NCBI GenBank assembly: GCA_013002285.1
Contig: JABDKJ010000018.1
Span: 7,155-71,154 of the forward strand
Origin: Flavobacteriales bacterium
GTDB lineage: Bacteria > Bacteroidota > Bacteroidia > Flavobacteriales > JABDKJ01
Length of the DNA stretch: 64,000 nt
Reading direction: 5' to 3'
Shown: positions 28,871 to 37,888 of the stretch, piece after piece
Position numbering within the stretch: the first letter of the stretch is position 1
Layout of the letters: every line of letters begins with the position of its first letter
Notes under the pieces: model-generated
Told to the model about the DNA's origin: nothing
Database searches by the model: none
What the model saw: only the letters and a program-made list of their open reading frames with translations
Translations under genes and position numbers: made by a program

Positions 28871-30727
28871 ATGAATATACTTTCAGTAGAGAATATTAGT
28901 AAGCGTTTTGGGGAGCGTGAGATCTTCCGAGATCTTAGTTTTGGTCTGAGTGAAGGGCAAAAGGTGGCACTTATTGCAAAGAATGGTGCGGGAAAGTCAA
29001 CCTTGCTTAAGGCCTTGGCAGATGTGGAACCGCCAGATGAAGGCAAGATCGTATATCGAAATAATGTTGTTTTGGGCTATGTTCGACAGGAGAGTGATTT
29101 CAATCCGCATAGCACCATTTTAGAGGCCATTTTTGAAAGCGAAGATGAGAGTGTTAAGGCGATCAAGAATTATGAGATGGCACTAACGCTGGGTTGGGAA
29201 GGAGAAAAACTGCAAAAAGCAATAGATCGTATGGACGAGCTTGATGCTTGGGACAGTGAGGTTAAAGCGCGACAAATTTTGACAAAGCTGAAGTTAGACC
29301 CGCTGGACAGAGAGATTAGAGTGCTTTCAGGTGGAGAGGTAAAACGTTTGAGTCTAGCACAGCAATTGATCAAAAAGCCTGATGTTCTCCTTTTGGACGA
29401 GCCTACAAACCATTTGGATCTAGACATGATCGAATGGTTGGAGGATCATTTGATAAACACCGACCTGACACTTTTAATGATCACTCACGATCGTTATTTT
29501 CTAGAACGTGTGTGTGATGTTATTCTTGAGCTAGACAATTTTGAATTGTATAAATACAAAGGGAATTACAGCTATTTCCTTGAGAAGAAAGAACTTCGAG
29601 AAGAGATGCTTATAGCGTCTACAGCCAGAGCAAAAAGCCTGATGAAAACAGAGTTAGATTGGATAAGGAGACAACCTAAGGCAAGAGGGACCAAGGCGAA
29701 ATATAGAGTAGACCAATTTGATGAGATCAAGAAAAAGGCTTCGGTAAGACTTGATAAGGAGGAGGCCAAACTAGAAATAAACATTTCGCGTATCGGGTCC
29801 AAGATCGTTGAGTTACACAACATTACCAAGGGCCTGGGCGATAAGGAATTGTTCAAGAAATTCTCTTATGTTTTTAAAAGGAATGACAGAGTTGGTATAA
29901 TAGGTAGGAACGGTTCGGGAAAGTCTACTTTTTTGAATATGATAACTGGCACCGAATCTGTTGATACAGGGAAGATCGTGATCGGAGATACGGTTAAGTT
30001 TGGCTACTACACTCAAAGTGGATTGAAATTCAAAGATGGCCAGAAAGTGATCGAAGCGGTAAGAGAAATTGCTGAGGTGATCCCCTTGACAAGAGGACAG
30101 AAGATCACTGCTGCTCAATTGCTAGAGCGTTTCCTTTTCCCTCGGAATATGCATCACAACCACATTTCTAAATTAAGTGGGGGAGAGAAACGGAGGCTCT
30201 ATTTATTAACTGTTCTGATGCAGAATCCGAACTTCCTGATCTTGGATGAGCCCACAAACGACTTGGACATTTTCACCCTTCAAATACTCGAAAACTATCT
30301 GGCTCAGTTTCCGGGAGTGCTCTTGATCGTTAGTCATGATCGTTATTTCATGGACCGCATCGTGGAACATACATTTGTGTTCAATGAAGACAAGACCATT
30401 TCAGATTTCCCGGGAAATTACACACTTTATCGTATTAAGAATGCTGGAAAAAAGAAGGCCGAACAAAAAGAAAAGAAGGCAAAGCCAAAAAAGGTAAATG
30501 ATGAAGTAGAGAAGGTAAAACTCACTTATGCTGAGCGCTTGGAGTTGGAAAAATTGGACAAAGAAATAGAGCAATTGGAAAAAGACAAATTCGAAAAAGC
30601 CAATTTGTTGCAGGGCACTACAGACTATCAAAAGATCGCTGAGATCTCAACAGAACTGGAAAGCATTCAAAGAGAGTTGGAAGAAAAAACCGAACGTTGG
30701 ATGTTCCTCGCAGATTTTGAACAATAG
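28871..30727 (+). CDS. ABC-F family ATPase (Uup-like)
   Basis: ABC-F proteins are soluble twin-ATPase proteins that act on ribosomes or, for Uup, on DNA/ribosome-linked processes; they have no membrane domain. From ATG 28871 the product is 618 aa. The first ABC domain has Walker A AKNGAGKST and signature LSGGEVKRLSLAQ, Walker B LLLDEPTNHLDLD; the linker is helical and charged; the second domain has GRNGSGKST, LSGGEKRRLYLL and FLILDEPTNDLD. A Lys/Glu-rich coiled-coil tail of about 90 residues closes the protein, as in Uup. The frame is open upstream to 28592, but that part runs through the opposite-strand T9SS gene and has no ABC-F similarity. Confidence 0.92.
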   Translation: MNILSVENISKRFGEREIFRDLSFGLSEGQKVALIAKNGAGKSTLLKALADVEPPDEGKIVYRNNVVLGYVRQESDFNPHSTILEAIFESEDESVKAIKNYEMALTLGWEGEKLQKAIDRMDELDAWDSEVKARQILTKLKLDPLDREIRVLSGGEVKRLSLAQQLIKKPDVLLLDEPTNHLDLDMIEWLEDHLINTDLTLLMITHDRYFLERVCDVILELDNFELYKYKGNYSYFLEKKELREEMLIASTARAKSLMKTELDWIRRQPKARGTKAKYRVDQFDEIKKKASVRLDKEEAKLEINISRIGSKIVELHNITKGLGDKELFKKFSYVFKRNDRVGIIGRNGSGKSTFLNMITGTESVDTGKIVIGDTVKFGYYTQSGLKFKDGQKVIEAVREIAEVIPLTRGQKITAAQLLERFLFPRNMHHNHISKLSGGEKRRLYLLTVLMQNPNFLILDEPTNDLDIFTLQILENYLAQFPGVLLIVSHDRYFMDRIVEHTFVFNEDKTISDFPGNYTLYRIKNAGKKKAEQKEKKAKPKKVNDEVEKVKLTYAERLELEKLDKEIEQLEKDKFEKANLLQGTTDYQKIAEISTELESIQRELEEKTERWMFLADFEQ

Positions 30728-30761
30728 AATTCCGTATTTTGAGGATTCAAATCCTAAGAAC

Positions 30762-31478
30762 ATGAAAAAAGCACTATTATTCCTATTCACATTATTGATC
30801 CTATCCGGTATTGGCTATTCTTTCAGCTTTAGCAGTAAATGCATAAAGGGCGAAGGCAAGACCGTTGAAAAAGAGATCTCTTTAGACGATCTTTCCTACT
30901 TAAGCGTTACATCTGCTGTAGATGTGGAGTTAAGCCAAGGGCCGCAAAAAGTAGTGGCTGTAGGACAGGCGAATATTATTGAACTCTTGAACAGGAATGT
31001 GAAAGGAGGCCATTGGACCATAGACTTTACAGATAAGATCTGCTGGTCTACGAATTTCTCTGTAAAAGTTACTTTACCGTCTTTAGAGGGAGTTAATATC
31101 AATGGCTCTGGTGATGTAAGAGGAAATTCTGTTTTCTCTGGAGAGAGTTTGGATGTATTCATTAATGGATCTGGCGATGTTGATCTGCAAGTTGATATGC
31201 TTCAGGTGGTCACCAAGATAAATGGATCTGGCGATGTAAAATTGGTTGGTGAAGCTGAAAAACACAGCGTGAGCATTAATGGCTCTGGAGATGTGAGTTC
31301 ATTGGACATGCATACCATGAACAGTTCGGTAAGTATCCATGGATCTGGTGATGTAAGAGTACATGCAGAAAAATCCTTGAAAGTGCAGGTAGAAGGAAGT
31401 GGAGATGTACATTACAAAGGCAACCCAGAAGTGTCTTCGAAGATCCAAGGATCTGGAGAAATTCATTCGATAAAATAA
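30762..31478 (+). CDS. Head-GIN domain (DUF2807) protein with GSGD repeats
   Basis: The 238-aa protein has a signal peptide (ALLFLFTLLILSGIGYSFS) and then a DUF2807 head-GIN domain, common in Bacteroidota and sometimes labelled a putative autotransporter adhesin. The middle and end contain seven GSG-D/E units at roughly 20-residue spacing (NGSGDV four times, HGSGDV, EGSGDV, QGSGEI), expected to stack as a right-handed beta-helix with each GSG turn in register. Its biological role is not known. It starts 34 bases after the ABC-F gene, and its last base is the first base of the next start (TAATG). Confidence 0.85.
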   Translation: MKKALLFLFTLLILSGIGYSFSFSSKCIKGEGKTVEKEISLDDLSYLSVTSAVDVELSQGPQKVVAVGQANIIELLNRNVKGGHWTIDFTDKICWSTNFSVKVTLPSLEGVNINGSGDVRGNSVFSGESLDVFINGSGDVDLQVDMLQVVTKINGSGDVKLVGEAEKHSVSINGSGDVSSLDMHTMNSSVSIHGSGDVRVHAEKSLKVQVEGSGDVHYKGNPEVSSKIQGSGEIHSIK

Positions 31479-32155
31479 TGGAGAGATATCTTTCGATCAT
31501 ATTTTTCACACTTCTATTCTCTTGTTCCACAGAAGAGGATGGCCAAAAAATTGTGTTGGACAAAGAAGTAATAAACGATATTGGCAATTCCATTGAGATC
31601 CCAAGTCTCGATATCGTTTCGAAGGTAGATTCCATATTTTATCAAAACGTTTTTCAGATGGAAAACGGACAATACATTGCCATTGCAGAACCGGTGAATG
31701 ATAGATTCGAAGGACTTTGCCTTCAGCTTTTGGAAATGGCATACGATTCTTCTATGAATGTCATAGCAAGTTCGTCCTATGGTTATGACAGTAGAACCTA
31801 TTTTCCTACATTCTTCAAGCAAGGAAAACGCACCTTCTTATTGGTGAATACGGGCGAACGAGATTCCTGGGGAAATAAAGTCATGGAATTGACCAATAAG
31901 GAATTCAAGGAATTCGGCTTTATTGATGTGGCTAAAGCTACCCGAAACAGACCTGGAGAAGACCATGAATTCAGGCATGAGAATATTGCCAGATTTTCGA
32001 TCCTTTCTGATAATGAACCACTTACATTGACCTTTACATGCGATTCCATAATCCTATTTGATGATCAAAAGAGCGCATTGGATACCTTGCTAAGTTCTGA
32101 TCAGGTGAAATATGTATTGAAAGAAGGTCAGTTAGCCTTAGAAACTAAATACTGA
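31478..32155 (+). CDS. Hypothetical lipoprotein
   Basis: The 225-aa product begins with a lipoprotein signal (IIFFTLLFSC, Cys16). I do not recognise the mature domain; it contains mixed beta-strands and acidic loops and no obvious catalytic motif. The start overlaps the stop of the head-GIN gene (TAATG), so the two are translated together and may act at the same envelope site. It ends 70 bases before the Cys-rich protein gene. Confidence 0.75.
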   Translation: MERYLSIIFFTLLFSCSTEEDGQKIVLDKEVINDIGNSIEIPSLDIVSKVDSIFYQNVFQMENGQYIAIAEPVNDRFEGLCLQLLEMAYDSSMNVIASSSYGYDSRTYFPTFFKQGKRTFLLVNTGERDSWGNKVMELTNKEFKEFGFIDVAKATRNRPGEDHEFRHENIARFSILSDNEPLTLTFTCDSIILFDDQKSALDTLLSSDQVKYVLKEGQLALETKY

Positions 32156-32193
32156 AAAACACGTAAATACTATAAATGGCAAGATTTTTGCCT

Positions 32194-32201
32194 TATCTTT
32201 A
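32194..32201 (+). promoter_or_regulatory. Candidate -7 element of the Cys-rich protein gene
   Basis: TATCTTTA differs from TAnnTTTG at the last base. It would start transcription near 32208, with an A/T-rich leader of about 18 bases before the ATG at 32226. No convincing -33 TTG is present. Confidence 0.35.
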
Positions 32202-32225
32202 ACTACGAAAATTAAAATTAATAAG

Positions 32226-32615
32226 ATGAAAAAATTATTTATAGCCTTTGCTCTATGCGCCTTTGTAGGTGGGACTTCTTTTGCTCAGACTGATGCGGAT
32301 GTAGAAAGAGCTAAAACTGAAATGACCGATAAGGTTGATGAAAAGAAAGCATGTTCTAAAGATTGCACAAAAGCATGTTGTTCTAAGGATGCAAAGAAAG
32401 CATGTTGTTCTAAAGCTGATAAAGCAAAATGCTCTAAGGCAGAAAAGGCAAGTTGTTCTAAGGACAAAGCATCAGCGAAAGCTTGTTGCTCTAAATCTAA
32501 AGCTTCTTCATGTTCTAAAGGTAAAGCTTCAGACGCCAAAGCGAAAGTTGATGGCGTAAAAGCAAAAGCTACTGAAACTAAAGTTCAGGCAGTTAAGGCT
32601 ATAGAGAAGAAGTAA
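32226..32615 (+). CDS. Small exported Cys/Lys/Ala-rich protein
   Basis: The 129-aa protein has a clear signal peptide (MKKLFIAFALCAFVGGTSFA, cleaved before Q). The mature part is low-complexity: Lys, Ala, Ser and eleven Cys arranged as repeats of CSK-x2-4 and ACCSK (three CC pairs), followed by a Cys-free Ala/Lys tail. This is the composition expected of a thiolate metal-binding or redox-buffer protein in the periplasm, but no named family is recognised and metal binding is inference. The gene stands alone: a promoter-like element precedes it and a strong terminator follows 22 bases after the stop, suggesting a short, possibly abundant message. Confidence 0.85.
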   Translation: MKKLFIAFALCAFVGGTSFAQTDADVERAKTEMTDKVDEKKACSKDCTKACCSKDAKKACCSKADKAKCSKAEKASCSKDKASAKACCSKSKASSCSKGKASDAKAKVDGVKAKATETKVQAVKAIEKK

Positions 32616-32636
32616 TTCTTTTAAGATATATAAATG

Positions 32637-32668
32637 AAAGCGAAGTTTGAAAGGGCTTCGCTTTTTTT
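32637..32668 (+). terminator. Rho-independent terminator after the Cys-rich gene
   Basis: AAAGCGAAG (32637-32645) and CTTCGCTTT (32656-32664) form a perfect 9-bp stem with a 10-base loop, and the T-run extends to 32668. It lies 22 bases after the stop codon. Confidence 0.85.
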
Positions 32669-32714
32669 ATGCTTTATATTTTGTTCAAGCCCTTTGAAAT
32701 AATTTCCTTCATTG

Positions 32715-33359
32715 CTATTCAAATCCTGTTGGAAATAGCTGCTCTATTCTTTTTTCCATTTCCAACGCTATTTGCTTGCTGCTCCCACCTTGTTGGTTTA
32801 GTTCGGAAATTATATTCAAGTAACTCTCCATATCCCTGTTCTGACTTAACTTGAACACATTCTCCATTTCATCTACCTTGATCTCAAATCCCGCGATGGC
32901 AGGCATCATTCTGTTTATGAATTCATCTGGGAGGTTGTCATAATAGGTGGGCGAATTGGTATCTCCGTTCTCAAAATGCAAAGTGAATTTTTTCATAAAA
33001 GCCACAAGCTCATCATCTGACATGAATTGCACCTCACCTTTAATGTGGACACTCATGTAATTCCATGTCGAACCTAGACTAGTGTTTGTATACCATGTAG
33101 CACTGATATAACTATGAGGCCCTGTGAAAACAACAAGTACTTGTGGGTTCTGAACAAAGGTCTTGTAATGATCCGTATTTCGCATGATGTGTCCTTGCAG
33201 ATACCACTCACCATTTCGTTCTTCAACAAGAATTGGGATCTGGCTGGCCACTGATTTACCCTGGTTATCACTACCGGTTAAGAATGCAAAGGGATGTTTG
33301 TTCAGGAATTGAAGGAGAACACCTTTATCTTTTTCTTTGAAATAAGAGAAATTGTACAT
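32715..33359 (-). CDS. PaiB-like FMN-binding protein
   Basis: The 214-aa protein resembles the PaiB/FMN-binding negative regulator family, which has a split-barrel flavin-binding fold. Visible family features are the N-terminal NKHPFAFLTGSDNQGKSVASQIPILVEE strand pair, GHIMRNTDHYK, VFTGPHSYISATWY and the later IAGFEIKVDEMENVFKLSQN. In Bacillus PaiB affects sporulation and protease genes; in other bacteria these are more likely flavin- or heme-handling proteins, and regulation is not implied here. It reads alone on the minus strand, converging on the Cys-rich gene. Confidence 0.85.
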   Translation of the reverse strand: MYNFSYFKEKDKGVLLQFLNKHPFAFLTGSDNQGKSVASQIPILVEERNGEWYLQGHIMRNTDHYKTFVQNPQVLVVFTGPHSYISATWYTNTSLGSTWNYMSVHIKGEVQFMSDDELVAFMKKFTLHFENGDTNSPTYYDNLPDEFINRMMPAIAGFEIKVDEMENVFKLSQNRDMESYLNIISELNQQGGSSKQIALEMEKRIEQLFPTGFE

Positions 33360-33479
33360 TTTGGATTGAATTTCCCGTGTAATATCTAAATAATGAAGGG
33401 AAGATCAAATGAACTTTTCTATTTATTTTAAGGTCATTGAAAATAGATCGAACTTGTTTAGGTCCTGAATATGACCTTA

Positions 33480-33710
33480 TTACTCTTTTACCTCTTCATA
33501 ATCCACAAAGTCGCCTTTGTCTGCTGTTTTCTCTTTGCCTTTTTTTGGAGCTGTGCGCTCTATGACCACATCGCCTTCCTGACGCGGATCTTCATTTGTA
33601 AAATCATAGTCTCTACGTTGCCTTGAAGAAAAACCAAGCAATCGTTTGCCGATGCGAATGATCAAATAGGCAATAAGAAAAAGCCAGAGAAATCTTAATA
33701 GTCCACCCAT
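33480..33710 (-). CDS. DUF4834 family small membrane protein
   Basis: This 76-aa protein has one N-terminal membrane helix (GGLLRFLWLFLIAYLIIRIG), a basic stretch (KRLLGFSSRQRR) and an acidic C-terminus ending DFVDYEEVKE. That arrangement, and the VDYEEV ending, fit DUF4834, a short family found in Bacteroidota with no known function. It lies about 85 bases upstream of nothing on its own strand except the MFS gene (ending 33795), so it may be carried on the MFS transcript. Confidence 0.75.
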   Translation of the reverse strand: MGGLLRFLWLFLIAYLIIRIGKRLLGFSSRQRRDYDFTNEDPRQEGDVVIERTAPKKGKEKTADKGDFVDYEEVKE

Positions 33711-33794
33711 ATTGTAAATATAATGAACAATGCATAAACTTCAGGGCCTTTTGGATGAACGGTTTTTTCTTGAAATAAGCGTGAACATGGCTTT

Positions 33795-35021
33795 TTATTC
33801 ACTGGATGTTGCCTTTTCATTCGAGATCTTACGAGCAAAGAATATCACACTTATCATGATAAAGAACATTACGATCCACAATTTCTGAAAGCCAAAATAG
33901 TCTGCAAAAGCTGCTCCTAAGAATGGCGTGATCACGTGAACGAATGAAAAGACCAACGAATATTGTCCCATGAATTTTGCGGCCTTTTCCTTTGGAGCCA
34001 TGTTCATTGCCATTGCCCCAGCAAAGGGTAAATAGAAGATCTCTCCAATGGTAATGAAAAGCATATACAAAAGAGGAACTCCGATCACCCATGGGTTTGC
34101 AAAGCCATAAGGAATAGAAATGGCAAGAAAAACAAAGGAGATAGCACAAAGCACTGAGCCAATATAAAGTATCCTTCGCTTATTATATTTCTCATACATT
34201 TTTACTATGGGCATCTCTAATAGAAAGATCATTAACCCATTCAGTGTGAACGTAAAACCGATGAGGTCTTCTGCGAAATTCAGCTCACCTTTCATAAATA
34301 GGGGGTAGGTATAAATGATCTGAAAAAAAGCAAAAGTCCATAGGAAATTTGAAGCCATCAGCCATTTGAATGACTTCGGGAATTTTACTTTTTGTTTTTT
34401 CACTGCCTTCTGCTCTCTTGTTTCTTCGACAGTTTTATCTTTTAAGCCAAGCAACGACATAAGTACAATTCCAGCAGCGATGCAGGTAAGTCCGTCAACA
34501 AAAAATAAGATCTCATAACCTACTTGAATGATCAGAAAACCACCAATAGCTGGTCCTATAGCTATACCTAAATTAATAGCTAAGCGAACGAGAGCCAAAG
34601 ACCTTGTTCTATTCTCGAATTTCGAGAATTGGGTTATGCTGGCAAGGTTTGCAGGTCTATACATGTCACCACAAAAAACGGCAAGGAACAAAAGGGCTGC
34701 AAAGTCCCAATAGCTGTCTGCAAATTGCATTAGAAGTATGAAGACCCCACTCCCCACCAATGCGAAAAATTGGATCTTCAAATAACCCACTTTATCGGCT
34801 ATTCGACCACTGGTCCATACTCCCGCCAAACTCCCCAAGCCATAAAATGTCATGATGGAACCAGACTCTGCGATGCTATATCCAAATTCTGTATGTAGAT
34901 ATACGGCTAAAAAAGTAGTAACCATGAGTCCACTTCGGTTGATCAATATCACCAAAGCGAAGATCCAGATCTCCCTAGCTAGACCCTTAAAAGAGTTAAA
35001 GTATGATCTAATGAAATTCAT
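33795..35021 (-). CDS. MFS transporter
   Basis: The 408-aa protein has twelve predicted membrane helices in two six-helix halves with a charged central loop (LKDKTVEETREQKAVKKQK), and the MFS loop-2/3 motif is seen in GVWTSGRIADKVGYLKIQ. It resembles multidrug-type drug:H+ antiporters, but substrate cannot be predicted. The start codon at 35021 directly abuts the T-tract of the carB terminator, so any read-through message from carB would present the start beside a hairpin. Confidence 0.88.
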   Translation of the reverse strand: MNFIRSYFNSFKGLAREIWIFALVILINRSGLMVTTFLAVYLHTEFGYSIAESGSIMTFYGLGSLAGVWTSGRIADKVGYLKIQFFALVGSGVFILLMQFADSYWDFAALLFLAVFCGDMYRPANLASITQFSKFENRTRSLALVRLAINLGIAIGPAIGGFLIIQVGYEILFFVDGLTCIAAGIVLMSLLGLKDKTVEETREQKAVKKQKVKFPKSFKWLMASNFLWTFAFFQIIYTYPLFMKGELNFAEDLIGFTFTLNGLMIFLLEMPIVKMYEKYNKRRILYIGSVLCAISFVFLAISIPYGFANPWVIGVPLLYMLFITIGEIFYLPFAGAMAMNMAPKEKAAKFMGQYSLVFSFVHVITPFLGAAFADYFGFQKLWIVMFFIMISVIFFARKISNEKATSSE

Positions 35022-35047
35022 AAAAAAAGGCCTCTCTTGAGGCCTTT
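35022..35047 (-). terminator. Terminator of carB, abutting the MFS start codon
   Basis: On the minus strand AAAGGCCTC (35047-35039) and GAGGCCTTT (35034-35026) form a perfect 9-bp stem with a 4-base loop, followed by a T-tract to 35022. The hairpin begins three bases after the carB stop codon, and the T-tract ends exactly at the ATG (35021) of the MFS gene. Confidence 0.85.
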
Positions 35048-35050
35048 GCT

Positions 35051-37870
35051 TTATCTACTTAAATATAAATTTCGTTCGCTGTATACCTTCAGGAAAAATG
35101 GGTCTTTCAGATCTTCAATGAACTGAATGGCCTCACCAGTGGATTTCATTTCTGGCCCCAATTCCTTGTTCACATTCGGGAACTTGTCGAAAGAGAAAAC
35201 AGGGATCTTTATCGCATAGCCATCTTTCTGTGGTTTGAAATTAAAGTCCTTCACTTTCTTTTCACCAAGCATCACCTTGGTTGCATAGTTCACATATGGC
35301 TCCTTGTATGATTTCGCGATGAATGGAACGGTTCTAGAAGCTCTTGGATTTGCCTCTATGATATATACAACATCATCCTTAATGGCGAATTGAATGTTGA
35401 TCAAGCCCACAGTATCCAATGCCAAAGCGATCTTCTTCGTATGCTCTTCTATCTGTGTAAGTACAAGGTCCCCTAAATTGTAAGGAGGAAGAACCGCATA
35501 AGAATCACCAGAGTGGATGCCAGCTGGTTCTATGTGCTGCATGATCCCAATGATGTACACATCTTCTCCATCACAAATGGCATCTGCTTCTGCCTCAATA
35601 GCTCCTTCCAAAAAGTGGTCTAGCAAGATCTGATTGTCAGGCATGCTCTGCAAAATGTTCACTACGTGCGTTTCCAGTTCGTCCTCGTTGATCACGATCT
35701 TCATCTTTTGCCCACCAAGAACATAAGAAGGTCTAACCAGAAGAGGGAAGCCCAATTCACGAGAAAGTTCCAGGGCCTGCTCTGCATTTTCCACTACTCC
35801 GAATTTAGGATATGGAATGCCATTCTCCTTTAGAAGTCTAGAGAACGTTCCTCTGTCCTCTGCTTTGTCCAAGGCCTCATAACTTGTTCCCATGATCGGG
35901 ATGTTATAACGTTCAAGTTTTTCTGCCAATTTCAAAGCGGTCTGTCCACCTAATTGAACAATGACCCCGTCAGGATTTTCATGTAATATGATGTCGTAAA
36001 TGTGCTCCCAGAATACAGGCTCGAAATAGAGTTTGTCTGCTGTGTCAAAATCTGTCGAAACCGTTTCAGGGTTGCAATTGATCATGATCGTTTCATAACC
36101 ACATTCTTTTGCCGCGAGCACACCGTGCACACAGCAATAATCAAATTCACTTCCTTGTCCGATGCGGTTAGGACCTGAACCTAAAACAATGATCTTCTTT
36201 TTGTCAGACCTAATGCTTTCATTTTCTTCTTCGAAAGTAGAGTAGTAGTATGGTGTTTGGGCCTCGAACTCAGCTGCGCAGGTATCTACCAATTTGTATA
36301 CGCGCTTGATGCCAAGTTCATGTCTTTTATGGAATACTTCACTTTCCAAACATTGTAAAAGATGAGCGATCTGTCTATCGGCATAGCCTTTTTGCTTCGC
36401 TTCAAAGAGCAATTCCTTTGGAATGCTTTCAAGGTTGTAATTCTCAATTCGTTTTTCAACGTTTATCAGATCTTCTATCTGTCTCAAGAACCAAGGGTCG
36501 ATCTTGGTCTTTTCAAATATGGTCTTGAATGGAATGCCCAATTTGATCGCATCATAAATATGGAATAATCTATTCCAGCTAGGGAACTCCAAACTATGAA
36601 GGATCTCTTCTTGATTGGTAAGCTCTCTTCCATCAGCACCCAATCCATTTCGTTTTATCTCAAGAGATTGACAGGCTTTCTGAAGGGCTTCCTGGAAAGA
36701 CCGTCCTATACCCATCACTTCTCCTACAGATTTCATTTGAAGACCAAGGGACCTGTCAGAATCTTGGAATTTATCGAAGTTCCATCTAGGGATCTTTACG
36801 ATCACATAATCCAAGGTAGGTTCAAAATAAGCTGAGGTGGTCTTGGTGATCTGGTTGTCCAATTCATCAAGGTTATAACCAATGGCCAGCTTCGATGCGA
36901 TCTTCGCAATAGGGTATCCTGTTGCTTTTGAAGCAAGTGCCGAAGAGCGAGAAACCCGCGGGTTGATCTCAATTGCAATAATGTCCTCTTTCTCATCTGG
37001 ACTCACAGCGAATTGAACATTACACCCACCGGCAAAGTCACCGATCGCTCGCATCATCTTTATTGCCATCGTTCGCATTTTCTGATACGTAGCATCGGAA
37101 AGTGTCATGGCTGGGGCAACTGTGATCGAGTCTCCGGTATGGATCCCCATGGGGTCCATATTCTCAATAGAACAAATGATCACAACATTGTCATTCTGGT
37201 CTCGAAGCAATTCCAATTCATACTCTTTCCAACCCAGAACAGCTTTGTCTATCATAACCTCATGAATGGGAGAAGCATGAAGACCTCTGTTCAAAAGCTT
37301 GTCAAATTCGTCTTGCGTATATACAAATGACGCCCCAGAACCTCCCAAGGTAAAAGAAGGTCTGATCACCAGAGGGAAGCCAAGTTCTTGTGCGATCTCT
37401 TTTCCTTCTAAAAAAGAACGAGCGATGCTAGATGGCGCAGAACCGATCCCGATCTCCGTCATTAGATTTCGGAACTTCTCTCGGTCTTCTGTGATCTCAA
37501 TGGCGTCTATATCTACACCGATCAATTTTACGTTATGGTTTTCCCATATCCCTCTTTTATCACATTCAATACAAAGGTTCAATCCCGTTTGTCCTCCCAT
37601 AGTGGGAAGTACTGCATCTATGTCTGGGTGTTTCTGTAAAATGAAATCGATGGACTCTGGCTTAAGTGGCTTTAGATATATGTTATCTGCAACTACTTCA
37701 TCTGTCATGATCGTGGCAGGGTTGCTGTTGATCAATGTGACAGTGATCCCTTCCTCTCTTAATGATCGAGATGCTTGAGATCCAGAATAATCAAATTCGC
37801 AAGCTTGACCGATCACTATAGGGCCGCTTCCGATGATAAGAATGTGTTTAATGCTATTGTCTTTAGGCAT
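35051..37870 (-). CDS. carB: Carbamoyl-phosphate synthase large subunit, without MGS-like domain
   Basis: CarB makes carbamoyl phosphate from bicarbonate, ammonia (from CarA) and two ATP, for pyrimidines and arginine. The 939-aa protein has two homologous ATP-grasp halves: the first opens with IGSGPIVIGQACEFDYSG and the second with LGSGPNRIGQGSEFDYCC; each has its conserved ATP-binding loop (LGGSGASF; LGGQKMKI) and NPR motif (EINPRVSRSSALASKATG; EANPRASRTVPFIAKSY). The E. coli protein is about 1073 aa; here the C-terminal allosteric MGS-like domain is absent and the chain ends just after the second synthase half. Such short CarB proteins are familiar in this phylum. carA is not in the window. 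Confidence 0.95.
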   Translation of the reverse strand: MPKDNSIKHILIIGSGPIVIGQACEFDYSGSQASRSLREEGITVTLINSNPATIMTDEVVADNIYLKPLKPESIDFILQKHPDIDAVLPTMGGQTGLNLCIECDKRGIWENHNVKLIGVDIDAIEITEDREKFRNLMTEIGIGSAPSSIARSFLEGKEIAQELGFPLVIRPSFTLGGSGASFVYTQDEFDKLLNRGLHASPIHEVMIDKAVLGWKEYELELLRDQNDNVVIICSIENMDPMGIHTGDSITVAPAMTLSDATYQKMRTMAIKMMRAIGDFAGGCNVQFAVSPDEKEDIIAIEINPRVSRSSALASKATGYPIAKIASKLAIGYNLDELDNQITKTTSAYFEPTLDYVIVKIPRWNFDKFQDSDRSLGLQMKSVGEVMGIGRSFQEALQKACQSLEIKRNGLGADGRELTNQEEILHSLEFPSWNRLFHIYDAIKLGIPFKTIFEKTKIDPWFLRQIEDLINVEKRIENYNLESIPKELLFEAKQKGYADRQIAHLLQCLESEVFHKRHELGIKRVYKLVDTCAAEFEAQTPYYYSTFEEENESIRSDKKKIIVLGSGPNRIGQGSEFDYCCVHGVLAAKECGYETIMINCNPETVSTDFDTADKLYFEPVFWEHIYDIILHENPDGVIVQLGGQTALKLAEKLERYNIPIMGTSYEALDKAEDRGTFSRLLKENGIPYPKFGVVENAEQALELSRELGFPLLVRPSYVLGGQKMKIVINEDELETHVVNILQSMPDNQILLDHFLEGAIEAEADAICDGEDVYIIGIMQHIEPAGIHSGDSYAVLPPYNLGDLVLTQIEEHTKKIALALDTVGLINIQFAIKDDVVYIIEANPRASRTVPFIAKSYKEPYVNYATKVMLGEKKVKDFNFKPQKDGYAIKIPVFSFDKFPNVNKELGPEMKSTGEAIQFIEDLKDPFFLKVYSERNLYLSR

Positions 37871-37888
37871 AATTCAAAATTATAGGTC

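Noticed and set aside
30741..30760. GGATTCAAATCC resembling a tRNA T-arm
   Set aside because: No acceptor, D or anticodon arm surrounds it; it lies between the ABC-F and head-GIN genes.
32285..32559. Open frames overlapping the Cys-rich gene in other frames
   Set aside because: They arise from the repetitive codons of the Cys/Lys-rich gene; that gene alone has a signal peptide, promoter and terminator.
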